From positions 1 through 56,396 of the forward strand of contig DDDD01000043.1 of NCBI GenBank assembly GCA_002335945.1: DNA of 56,396 nucleotides, in the 5' to 3' direction. The notes beneath the pieces are model-generated. The model was not told the origin of the DNA, searched no databases, and saw only the letters and a list, made by a program, of their open reading frames with translations. The DNA comes from Porticoccaceae bacterium UBA1989 (GTDB taxonomy: Bacteria > Pseudomonadota > Gammaproteobacteria > Pseudomonadales > Porticoccaceae). The position numbers and the translations under genes were made by a program. This document shows, in pieces, positions 24,163 to 32,391 of the stretch (position 1 is its first letter; the number at the start of each line of letters is the position of its first letter).

Positions 24163-26523
24163 ATGACGCGTCTGTTTACCGGCCTACTATTATCTACCGT
24201 TTTAGCCCTTTCGACCTTTGCATCTAAAGTGTATGCAGAGGTTTTTCAGGTTGACGATATTCGTATCGAAGGGCTGCAACGAGTCTCTGCGGGGACAGTA
24301 TTTGCTGCACTGCCGATCTCTGTTGGCGATCTTATCGATGATCCGTTGGTGCGAGAAGCCACTCGGTCATTATTCCGCACTGGCTATTTTTCCGATGTGA
24401 TTATGGCCCGTGAAAATGGCGTGCTGGTGATTGGCTTGGCCGAGCGTCCAGCGGTCACTGAGATCAATCTCGAGGGTAACAAGGCCATCGAAACCGATCA
24501 GCTATTGGATGCCTTGCGCGACAATGGATTGGCTGAGGGGCAGATCTTCCGTCAGGTTATTCTTGAAGGCATGGTTCAGGAACTGCAGCGCCAATATGTG
24601 TCTCAGGGTCGCTATGGCGCCCTCGTTAAAACCGAAGTAAAGCAGCTGCCGCGCAACCGTGTTGCGATCAACATCGATATTGAAGAAGGCGATGTCGCCA
24701 AGATTCGCCATATTAATATTGTCGGCAACAAAGACTTTAGCGAAGAAATCTTGCTGGATGAATTTGAACAGAACACCACAGGCTGGTTGTCGTGGATCAC
24801 GAGTGATGACAAATATGCCCGTGAAAAACTCTCTGGCGACTTAGAGACTCTTGAAACCTGGTATCTGGATCGTGGCTATCTAAAGTTTGCTGTGCAGAGT
24901 ACCCAGGTGTCTATTAGCCCCAACAAAGAATCTGTCTATATCACCATTAATATTGAAGAGGGTGATGTTTATAAGGTAGGTAAGATCGAATTGGCGGGTG
25001 AGTTGATGATCCCGGAACCTCAGATCAGAGCCATGATCCTAATGCGGGAAGGCATGACATTCTCCCAGTCGTTGATGACCACTTCCAGTGAATATATTAC
25101 TCGCCGACTCGGTATCGAAGGCTATACCTTTGCCGAGGTCAATGGGTTCCCAGATCTCGATGAAGAAGAAAAGACGGCCAAGATTACCTTTATGGTGACT
25201 CCGGGTATGCGTGCCTATGTCCGTCGAGTTGAGTTTCGAGGCAATACCAAAACCGCCGATACTGTGTTGCGTCGAGAGATGCGTCAGATGGAAGGCAGTT
25301 CAGCGAACAATTCTTTGATTGACCATTCTAAGGTGCGTCTTGAACGACTTGGCTTCTTTAAGGAAGTGAATGTAGAGAATGTGCCAGTGCCAGGAACCAA
25401 TGATCAGCTGGATGTGGTCTTTACTGTTGAAGAGCAGCCTTCAGGCTCAGTTGGCGCCAGTGTCGGTTTTGCCCAGGGTACAGGTCTTATTCTTGGCGCT
25501 AACCTAAGCGAAAATAATTTCCTAGGTACCGGCAAGCAAGTCGGCGTGGGTATTAATAAAAGCACCTATCAGAGCTCATTGAACTTCAGCTATAGCGAAC
25601 CCTATTACACCATTGATGGTGTCAGCGTTGGTTACAGTATCTTTGCTCGAGAAACTGATTACGGTGATTTTAATATCTCCAGCTTCTCCACCAATACCTA
25701 TGGCGCCAGTGTTAATTGGAGCTATCCAATTTCCGATATCCAGCGCATAGGTTTTGGTTTTGGTTATGAGAACCTGGATGTATCTACGGGTACCTTCGAC
25801 TCAGTTGAGATCACCGACTTCGTGACTAAAAACGGCAATCTATTCGATGTCTTTACCTTTAATGCAAATTGGGTAAAGTCTACGCTCAACCGCGGTATGT
25901 TTGCTACTCGTGGTTCGTCACAGCGCTTTGGATTGGCTCTGGCGTTGCCTGGGTCTGGCCTTGAGTATTTCAAAATGACCTATAACCATGAATATTTGCG
26001 AGGCCTTTATGGCCCGCTGACCCTAAAGCTCAAAGCTGATCTGGGTTACGGTGAAAGTTATGGCGGCACAACTAGCATGCCGTTTTTCAAGAATTTTTAT
26101 GGCGGTGGTTTTGGATCCGTTCGTGGGTTTAAGAAAAACACCCTAGGGCCTCAGGATACGCCCTGTAATCTGGCCGATCCCCCTTGCACCACGCAGTTTT
26201 TTGATGATCCAGATCCAATCGGCGGTAACGTTCAGGTTGAGCTTGGTGCAGAAATTCTGTTTCCGCTGCCATTTATTAAGGATCAGCGTTCTGTGCAGTC
26301 ATCATTGTTTTTTGATGCCGGCAATATATTCAACACCAAATGTGGTGATAATCAGGCCAACTGTTTCAAGCCTGATGTTGGAGAACTGCGTTACTCTGTT
26401 GGTTTAGGGGCGACTTGGTTAAGTGGGTTTGGTCCAATTACGTTTAGTATTTCCAAGCCTTTAAATGCTAGTGATTTTGATGAGACTGAAGTGTTCCAGT
26501 TCTCGTTGGGCAATCAATTTTAA
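24163..26523 (+). CDS. bamA: Outer membrane protein assembly factor BamA
   Basis: 786 aa. The central Omp85 component of the BAM complex that inserts beta-barrels. The signal peptide is residues 1-25, with cleavage after VYA. Five POTRA domains fill about 26-425, followed by a 16-strand barrel ending in phenylalanine (SLGNQF), the usual outer-membrane signature. The VRGF motif (about 653-657) marks the lid loop. This loop carries a Cys pair (PCNLADPPC), and a second Cys pair (KCGDNQANC) lies nearer the C-terminus. The gene is followed by skp/ompH after 25 bp. Confidence 0.96.
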   Translation: MTRLFTGLLLSTVLALSTFASKVYAEVFQVDDIRIEGLQRVSAGTVFAALPISVGDLIDDPLVREATRSLFRTGYFSDVIMARENGVLVIGLAERPAVTEINLEGNKAIETDQLLDALRDNGLAEGQIFRQVILEGMVQELQRQYVSQGRYGALVKTEVKQLPRNRVAINIDIEEGDVAKIRHINIVGNKDFSEEILLDEFEQNTTGWLSWITSDDKYAREKLSGDLETLETWYLDRGYLKFAVQSTQVSISPNKESVYITINIEEGDVYKVGKIELAGELMIPEPQIRAMILMREGMTFSQSLMTTSSEYITRRLGIEGYTFAEVNGFPDLDEEEKTAKITFMVTPGMRAYVRRVEFRGNTKTADTVLRREMRQMEGSSANNSLIDHSKVRLERLGFFKEVNVENVPVPGTNDQLDVVFTVEEQPSGSVGASVGFAQGTGLILGANLSENNFLGTGKQVGVGINKSTYQSSLNFSYSEPYYTIDGVSVGYSIFARETDYGDFNISSFSTNTYGASVNWSYPISDIQRIGFGFGYENLDVSTGTFDSVEITDFVTKNGNLFDVFTFNANWVKSTLNRGMFATRGSSQRFGLALALPGSGLEYFKMTYNHEYLRGLYGPLTLKLKADLGYGESYGGTTSMPFFKNFYGGGFGSVRGFKKNTLGPQDTPCNLADPPCTTQFFDDPDPIGGNVQVELGAEILFPLPFIKDQRSVQSSLFFDAGNIFNTKCGDNQANCFKPDVGELRYSVGLGATWLSGFGPITFSISKPLNASDFDETEVFQFSLGNQF

Positions 26524-26548
26524 TAATTAAATAGTCAGGAGAAGTATT

Positions 26549-27064
26549 GTGGGTAATAAGAAAGCGCTTGTTTTAGTAGTATTGGCTAGTTTGTTTTCCG
26601 TGAGTGCAGTGGCGGTAGAAAAAATCGCTGTCGTAGATATAGCACGTGCAATTTTCGGTTCGAATGCCGCTCAGGAAAGTCTTAAACAAGCAGAGCAGGG
26701 CGCAGACTTTGTTAGCCTTAAGGCCAAGTACGAAGGGTCGGCCGCTGATTTGCAGTCACTGGCTAAAGAAGCTGAAAGCAAACGTCTAACCTGGTCACAG
26801 GAACAGGCCGTTGCGCATCAGAAGAAAATGGAATATGCCAAAGCAGATGCTGAACTTGCCGGTCGTAAGATTCAGGCAGAGCAGAAGCAGCTGCAGCAGA
26901 AGATCATGCAGGACCTTGGTCCTATCGCACAGCAGGCACTTCAGGAAGTCGTTGCAGAAGAGGGCGTAACTATTCTTCTGCGTGCTGAATCAGTAATGAT
27001 CGCCAGTCCAGAAAGTAACCTGACTGCAAAAGTTGCTGACCGTCTGAACCAAAAGACTAAGTAA
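26549..27064 (+). CDS. skp: OmpH/Skp-family periplasmic chaperone
   Basis: 171 aa with a GTG start behind CAGGAG. The signal peptide is about 1-22 (SAVA before VEKIAVVD), giving a mature protein of about 150 residues. The remainder is a short beta segment and a long charged alpha-helical region (about 55-125) rich in Lys, Gln and Glu, the Skp tentacle. Skp holds unfolded outer-membrane proteins for BamA, which lies directly upstream. Sequence conservation is loose in this family, so the call rests on architecture and position. Confidence 0.88.
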   Translation: MGNKKALVLVVLASLFSVSAVAVEKIAVVDIARAIFGSNAAQESLKQAEQGADFVSLKAKYEGSAADLQSLAKEAESKRLTWSQEQAVAHQKKMEYAKADAELAGRKIQAEQKQLQQKIMQDLGPIAQQALQEVVAEEGVTILLRAESVMIASPESNLTAKVADRLNQKTK

Positions 27065-27068
27065 CTCA

Positions 27069-28094
27069 ATGAGTCGAGATTATTCACTGGGTGAAATCGC
27101 CGCGCATCTCCATGCTGAGTTGCGCGGTAGCCCTGAGACAAGAATAACCGGACTCAACAGCTTAAAAAATGCCAGTGAGGGCCAGATTGCCTTTCTGTCA
27201 AATCCCAAATACGCAAGCCAATTAAGTGATTGCAATGCCGAGGCCGTGATACTAACCGCGGCTCAGGCTGATACTTTTTCTGGCAGCTGTCTTATTCTCG
27301 AGAACCCCTATCTAGGCTATGCCCAGTTATCCGGTTGGTTTGATCCAGCACCGCAGCAGGCCTGTGGTATTCATGGGTCTGCCGCTGTCCATGCTTCGGC
27401 CATGGTGAGAGACGATGTCTACCTTGGGCCCAATGTGGTTATTGAAGCGGGTGCGGTTTTGGCCTCTGGCTGTCGGGTGGAAGCCAATAGCTTTATTGGC
27501 GCGCGCTCGGTGTTGGGTGAGAACTGCCATATTTCTCCCAATGTGAGCATCTATCACGATGTTCATATGGGTGATCATGTGCGCATTCACAGTGGTTCAG
27601 TGATTGGTGCAGATGGCTTTGGTTTTGCACCAGACGGTACCGGTGGCTACCAAAAGATTCATCAGATCGGTGGCGTTGAGATCGGCAATAATGTCGAGAT
27701 CGGTGCCTGCACTACCATTGATCGTGGTGCTTTAGAAAACACCATTATTGGTAACGGTGTGATTATAGATAACCATGTGCAGATAGGGCACAACGCGGAA
27801 GTGGGTGACAATACTGCGATGGCCGCCTATGCCGGGTTGGCGGGAAGCGCCAAGATTGGCGCTAACTGCACGTTGGCGGGGTCGGCCTGTCTGGTGGGTC
27901 ATATTACGGTTTGCGATAACGTAGTCTTAACGGCGCGAACCATGGCGACTAAAAACATTACCGAGCCGGGCATCTATTCCTCGTCGGTAACCTCGTTGTT
28001 ACCCAGTTTGGAATGGCGTAAAAACGCTGCTCGTATGCCGCAACTTGATAGCATGGCACGACGTTTAAAAGCATTAGAGAAGAAGCAACCGTAG
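27069..28094 (+). CDS. lpxD: UDP-3-O-(3-hydroxyacyl)glucosamine N-acyltransferase
   Basis: 341 aa, third step of lipid A synthesis. The N-terminal uridine-binding domain (1-100; NSLKNASEGQIAFLSNPKY) is followed by a hexapeptide-repeat beta-helix (about 105-290) and a C-terminal helix. The catalytic His lies in the segment IDNHVQIGHNAEVG near 236-249. It starts four bp after skp and is followed by fabZ after 41 bp. The fabZ-lpxA-lpxB block completes the classic cluster. Confidence 0.96.
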   Translation: MSRDYSLGEIAAHLHAELRGSPETRITGLNSLKNASEGQIAFLSNPKYASQLSDCNAEAVILTAAQADTFSGSCLILENPYLGYAQLSGWFDPAPQQACGIHGSAAVHASAMVRDDVYLGPNVVIEAGAVLASGCRVEANSFIGARSVLGENCHISPNVSIYHDVHMGDHVRIHSGSVIGADGFGFAPDGTGGYQKIHQIGGVEIGNNVEIGACTTIDRGALENTIIGNGVIIDNHVQIGHNAEVGDNTAMAAYAGLAGSAKIGANCTLAGSACLVGHITVCDNVVLTARTMATKNITEPGIYSSSVTSLLPSLEWRKNAARMPQLDSMARRLKALEKKQP

Positions 28095-28135
28095 ACTTAT
28101 TTTTATGAATATCTAATAAGTGGTAGATTAAAACA

Positions 28136-28588
28136 ATGACAATGAACGTAAATGAAATAATGGCGCTGTTACCTCATCGCTATCCTTTTTTACTGGTTGA
28201 TAGAGTACTGGAAGTGATTCCCGGCGAACGCATTCTGGCCTATAAAAATATCAGCGTTAACGAAGACGTCTTTAATGGCCATTTCCCTGGCGCGCCAATA
28301 TTTCCTGGGGTAATGATGATTGAAGCCATGGCCCAGGTGTCCGGTATCCTGGGCTTTGTTACCACGGGCGAAAGTGCCGACGACGGTAAGCTGTATCTGT
28401 TTGCCGGCGTTGACAAGGTGCGTTTTAAGCGTCCTGTAGTCCCGGGAGATCAGCTTATGCTTACCTCTGAAATAGAGGCGGTAAAACGCAATATATGGCG
28501 ATTTCGGACCACAGCAACTGTCGACGGCAAAACTTGCTGTGACGCGACGTTGCTCTGCGCCTATCAAGACAAAGAGTCATTAGCGTGA
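28136..28588 (+). CDS. fabZ: 3-hydroxyacyl-ACP dehydratase FabZ
   Basis: 150 aa hotdog-fold dehydratase of type II fatty-acid synthesis. The catalytic pair is H49 (FNGHFPG) and E63 (GVMMIEAMAQ). PHRYPFLLVDRVLE near 13-26 is diagnostic. A second in-frame ATG at 28142 could also serve as start. The stop overlaps the lpxA GTG start (GTGA), so lpxA translation is probably coupled. FabZ competes with LpxA/LpxD for 3-hydroxyacyl-ACP, which explains the cluster. Confidence 0.96.
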   Translation: MTMNVNEIMALLPHRYPFLLVDRVLEVIPGERILAYKNISVNEDVFNGHFPGAPIFPGVMMIEAMAQVSGILGFVTTGESADDGKLYLFAGVDKVRFKRPVVPGDQLMLTSEIEAVKRNIWRFRTTATVDGKTCCDATLLCAYQDKESLA

Positions 28589-29379
28589 ATGATGCGACAA
28601 AAGCCGATGGGGTGATTCATCCCACAGCCATCGTTGACCCGTCTGCGGTTATTGGCGAAAACGTCAGTATTGGACCCTGGACCATTGTTGGGCCAGATGT
28701 GCAGATCGGCGATGGCTGCGATATCGCCTCTCATGTGGTGATTCGCGGGCCGACAGTTATTGGCGTCAACAATAAGATTTTTCAATTCTCGACGATTGGC
28801 GATGCCACGCCCGATCTCAAGTACAACGGCGAACCCACGCGTTTAATTATTGGCGATAACAATACCATTCGTGAAGGTGTGACCATTCACCGCGGTACGA
28901 TTCAGGATAAGGGCGAAACAATTATCGGTAGTGACAATCTACTGATGGCCTATGTGCATATTGGCCATGATTGCGTTGTTGGCAATCACTGTATTCTGGT
29001 CAATAACGCCAGTATTTCTGGCCATGTGTATGTGGGGGACTGGACTATTCTCTCCGGCTACGTATTGGTCCATCAGTTTGTGCATATTGGCCCCCATTGT
29101 TTTGTGGGTCCGGCCGCATGGATCTATCATGATGTCCCAGCCTTTGTAACCGCCTTTGGTAGCCCCGCGGAACCTAGAACGATTAACCGCGAGGGATTAA
29201 AGCGTCGCGGTTTCAGTACTGATCAAATAGCGATGGCCAACAAAGCATACAAATTGCTCTACCGTCGTGGCTTACAGTTAGATGAAGCCCTCAAGGAAAT
29301 TGCCGCTTTGGGTGATGACGATATTATCTCTATGCTGCTCGCCTCTGTTGAGAATTCTACTCGCGGTATCATCCGCTAA
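28585..29379 (+). CDS. lpxA: Acyl-ACP--UDP-N-acetylglucosamine O-acyltransferase
   Basis: 264 aa with a GTG start overlapping the fabZ stop. First step of lipid A synthesis: a 3-hydroxyacyl chain goes onto UDP-GlcNAc. The beta-helix repeats fill 10-195. H128 in VHIGHDC corresponds to the catalytic H125 of E. coli. The C-terminal domain is standard (GLKRRGFSTDQI, ending STRGIIR). At the acyl-length-determining site, E. coli G173 aligns here with P176 (VGPAAW versus VGGCSG). This suggests a different chain preference, but no length can be assigned. Confidence 0.96.
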   Translation: MNDATKADGVIHPTAIVDPSAVIGENVSIGPWTIVGPDVQIGDGCDIASHVVIRGPTVIGVNNKIFQFSTIGDATPDLKYNGEPTRLIIGDNNTIREGVTIHRGTIQDKGETIIGSDNLLMAYVHIGHDCVVGNHCILVNNASISGHVYVGDWTILSGYVLVHQFVHIGPHCFVGPAAWIYHDVPAFVTAFGSPAEPRTINREGLKRRGFSTDQIAMANKAYKLLYRRGLQLDEALKEIAALGDDDIISMLLASVENSTRGIIR

Positions 29380-29382
29380 ATC

Positions 29383-30537
29383 ATGAATATGCAAACCCTA
29401 GTCTTCGCCATGGTTGCCGGAGAGGCCTCTGGTGATGTCTTGGGTGCAGACCTTATTCGGGCCCTTAAAAAACATTACCCCAATGCAATTTTTGAAGGCA
29501 TTGGCGGCCCCAAGATGCAGGCAGAAGGTTTTCAATCGCTGTTTGAAATGGAGCGCCTTTCGGTGATGGGCTTTGTTGAACCCCTAAAGCGCCTGCCTGA
29601 ACTTCTCGGCATTCGCCGCGCCATCGTCAATCGCTATACCGAGAACCAGCCCGCTGTGTTTGTTGGTATAGATTCTCCCGACTTTAATACCACCATTGAG
29701 TTCAGGCTGCGCAAGGCTGGGGTTAAAACCGTGCACTACGTGAGCCCCTCAGTGTGGGCCTGGCGCCAGGGACGAATCAAGAAAATCAAGAAGTCTGTTG
29801 ATCTGATGCTCTGCCTACTGCCTTTTGAGGCCGCATTCTATGTGCAGCATGAGGTGCCCGTGCGGTTTGTTGGCCATCCACTAGCAGGACAGTTCGGTGA
29901 TCAGCCAGACATCCAGGGGGCACGCCTTCAGTTAGGACTTGATACTGACCGACCTGTACTCTGTATTATGCCTGGCAGTCGCGCCGGTGAAGTGAATATG
30001 ATGGCGGAGGTCTTTCTCGATACAGCCTCCGCAGTTCTCGCCTCAGTAGACGGATTGCAGCTGGTGATTCCCGCGGCCAATGACGCCCGCTACGCCCAGC
30101 TAACCGATATTCTGGCAGCAAGACCTGAGCTGGATATCAAGCTCTTACTTCAGCAGTCTCATCTTGCCATGGAGGCCTCAGATGCCGTGCTCTTAGCATC
30201 GGGCACTACCGCTCTTGAAGCCATGCTGCTGAAAAAGCCTATGGTAGTGAGTTACAGGCTGGGTGCATTAACCTATAAATTACTGTCGCCTTTTATCAAA
30301 ACGCCCTTTGTGTCTATTCCTAATTTGTTGGCCAACAAGATGTTGGTGCCCGAGCTGGTTCAGGATCAGGCTGTGGTGAGCGAGCTGGCGCCTGCAGTGC
30401 TGGATGCCCTAGATCAAAGCAAATGTCCGGCGCTGGTGACATCCTTTGACGTCTTGCATCAGCAGCTTGCGGTTGAGTCTGGTGCGATTGCCGCAACTGC
30501 CATCGCCGAATTAGTTAATACCGGCAGTGCTTCTTGA
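29383..30537 (+). CDS. lpxB: Lipid-A-disaccharide synthase
   Basis: 384 aa, GT19 glycosyltransferase. It joins UDP-2,3-diacylglucosamine to lipid X to form the lipid A disaccharide at the inner-membrane face. Motifs: AGEASGDVLGADLI near 13-26, FEGIGGPKMQAEGF, VGIDSPDFN near 94, VSPSVWAWRQGRIKKI near 120-136 and SGTTALEAML near 272. Start ATG 29383; its stop overlaps the TTG start of rnhB (TTGA). Confidence 0.95.
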   Translation: MNMQTLVFAMVAGEASGDVLGADLIRALKKHYPNAIFEGIGGPKMQAEGFQSLFEMERLSVMGFVEPLKRLPELLGIRRAIVNRYTENQPAVFVGIDSPDFNTTIEFRLRKAGVKTVHYVSPSVWAWRQGRIKKIKKSVDLMLCLLPFEAAFYVQHEVPVRFVGHPLAGQFGDQPDIQGARLQLGLDTDRPVLCIMPGSRAGEVNMMAEVFLDTASAVLASVDGLQLVIPAANDARYAQLTDILAARPELDIKLLLQQSHLAMEASDAVLLASGTTALEAMLLKKPMVVSYRLGALTYKLLSPFIKTPFVSIPNLLANKMLVPELVQDQAVVSELAPAVLDALDQSKCPALVTSFDVLHQQLAVESGAIAATAIAELVNTGSAS

Positions 30538-31145
30538 AACCCTGGAAAGCGCCAAGGGGTGTTAAATGTCTGGCTGGCGTCGATGAGGTCGGGCGGGGCC
30601 CGCTGGCGTGGGATGTAGTGACTGCTGCTGTCATTCTACCTGCCAATCATGGCATTGAAGGTCTTGCTGATTCTAAGGCACTGTCGGCTAGGCAGCGGGA
30701 AAATTTGTATAAAGATATTGTCAGCCGCGCCGAGTGCTGGTGTGTTGGGCGTGCCTCAGTGGATGAAATAGATCGTTTTAATATATTGCAGGCCACAATG
30801 ATGGCTATGCGCCGAGCTGTGATGGGCCTGAAAATACAGCCTGACTTTGTGGCTGTTGATGGCAACCGGTTACCCCAGTGGGAATATAAGGGTGAAGCTG
30901 TGGTTAAGGGTGATGGCCGTGTTGAGGTGATTAGCGCGGCATCGATTATTGCCAAGGTTGTTCGCGATGCAGAGATGCAAGAGATGGACAAGAAATACCC
31001 CGGTTATGGCTTTGCCAAAAACAAAGGTTATGGCACCGTTCAGCATCTTGAAGCACTGCAAAGAATTGGGCCATCGCCCATTCATCGTCGCACCTTTGGG
31101 CCAGTCCGAAATGAGCTCGAGCTAGAGCAATCCCCACTATTTTAG
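30534..31145 (+). CDS. rnhB: Ribonuclease HII
   Basis: 203 aa with a TTG start overlapping the lpxB stop. It nicks RNA in RNA-DNA hybrids, including single ribonucleotides. Catalytic acids: D17-E18 in GVDEVGRGPL, Asp in VAVDGNRLP near 108, and Asp in VVRDAEMQEMD near 128. The DSK motif is present (LADSKALS). The normally conserved glycine after GRGPL(A) is tryptophan here (W26), and DSKKLS reads DSKALS. Catalytic acids are intact, so activity is likely but altered substrate gripping is possible. Confidence 0.92.
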   Translation: MKPWKAPRGVKCLAGVDEVGRGPLAWDVVTAAVILPANHGIEGLADSKALSARQRENLYKDIVSRAECWCVGRASVDEIDRFNILQATMMAMRRAVMGLKIQPDFVAVDGNRLPQWEYKGEAVVKGDGRVEVISAASIIAKVVRDAEMQEMDKKYPGYGFAKNKGYGTVQHLEALQRIGPSPIHRRTFGPVRNELELEQSPLF

Positions 31146-31253
31146 TAGCCCTGAGTTAAACCTTTTTACAAACAGTAGAAAGGCCTTGAGTTAAGGTCTG
31201 CCAACCATTACATTCTTTAGAATAACAACAATAAACTGACGGGAGCCGACAGC

Positions 31254-32351
31254 TTGAATTACGCAGAGATTACCGGGTGGGGCAAATACGCGCCGCCACT
31301 TCTTATGACCAATGATGATATGGCAAAAATAGTCGAAACCAGCGACGAGTGGATATTTTCTCGCTCCGGTATTCGCCAGCGTCATTACACCCATGTTTCT
31401 ACTGGAGAGATGGGTTGGTTAGCTGCGGAACGTGCACTGGCGGCTGCTGGTGTCGATGCAGAAGATATTGATCTGGTGATTTTGGGCTCAACGACGCCTG
31501 AAGAAATTTGCCCGAACACAGCCAGCTATATTAAGAATAAACTGGGTGCTAAAAAAGCGGCCGCCTTCGATCTCAACTCGGCCTGCACAAGCTGGCTCTA
31601 TGGTCTTAACGTGGCCACGGATATGATTAAAGCGGGGTCGATTAAGAAGGCCATCGTGATAGGATCAGAGCGAATTTCTCTGGTTATGGATTGGAAGAAA
31701 CGCGAGTCGTGTTTTCTGTTTGGGGATGGTGCCGGTGCTGTCGTTATTGAGGCAACGGAAAATGAGCTGGGTCTGCTGACCGGAAAAATGAGCTGTGTTC
31801 CCGATAGTCGCGAATGCCTGCACTTACCGGGTTGGGGTATGTCTCCGCTGCATCTGACTCAAGATATCTTTATCTCTCTTAACTTCGAAGGCCAGGAAAT
31901 ATTTAAAAGTGCGGTTAAAGGAATGGGCGATGCCATTGCTGACGTACTCGAAGCTGAGGGCCTGACGGCTGAGGATATCGATCTGTTTATTCCTCATCAG
32001 GCCAATGTTCGTATTATTCAATCCTTGGCTAAGCGTCTTAATTTCCCCATGGAAAAGGTTGTTGTGGTTATTGATAAATATGCCAACACCTCCGCAGCAG
32101 CAATACCGCTGGCTATGTGTGATGCACTGGAATCGGGCATGATTAAGCCCGGCATGACCATACTGACAGCAAGCTTTGGCGCAGGCCTTACCTGTGGTGC
32201 CGGTATTATTAAATGGGGCGATAGAATCGAACCTGTAGGGCAGTCGGACGAGAGTATTCCCCCTTATGAGGGTACCGTGTTTGATCTGTTGGAAGACAGT
32301 TTTAATCATTATGGTGCTGATGCTGCGCACCTTTTAACAAAGAACCAGTAA
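31254..32351 (+). CDS. 3-oxoacyl-ACP synthase III (KAS III/FabH-like)
   Basis: 365 aa with a TTG start; GGGAG is eight bp upstream. KAS III enzymes condense an acyl-CoA with malonyl-ACP. The thiolase-fold catalytic triad is present: Cys in DLNSACTSWLYG near 108-113, His in PHQANVRII near 246 and Asn in ANTSAAAIP near 277. N-terminal TSDEWIFSRSGI is typical. It is longer than FabH (about 320) because of an extra C-terminal tail of about 40 residues. It lies between rnhB and dnaE, which are adjacent in many relatives. Primer specificity is unknown; acetyl-CoA and medium-chain acyl-CoA are both possible. Confidence 0.87.
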   Translation: MNYAEITGWGKYAPPLLMTNDDMAKIVETSDEWIFSRSGIRQRHYTHVSTGEMGWLAAERALAAAGVDAEDIDLVILGSTTPEEICPNTASYIKNKLGAKKAAAFDLNSACTSWLYGLNVATDMIKAGSIKKAIVIGSERISLVMDWKKRESCFLFGDGAGAVVIEATENELGLLTGKMSCVPDSRECLHLPGWGMSPLHLTQDIFISLNFEGQEIFKSAVKGMGDAIADVLEAEGLTAEDIDLFIPHQANVRIIQSLAKRLNFPMEKVVVVIDKYANTSAAAIPLAMCDALESGMIKPGMTILTASFGAGLTCGAGIIKWGDRIEPVGQSDESIPPYEGTVFDLLEDSFNHYGADAAHLLTKNQ

Positions 32352-32373
32352 ATTTAACCAAGAACCAGTAAAT
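32333..32373 (+). repeat. 20-bp tandem duplication at the KAS III stop codon
   Basis: The 20-bp unit containing AAGAACCAGTAAAT occurs at about 32334-32353 and 32354-32373 with one mismatch (A32339 versus C32359). The first copy includes the gene's TAA stop. The second is noncoding and lies just before the dnaE start. Confidence 0.85.
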
Positions 32374-32391
32374 GGAAGTGCCCGCTACAGC

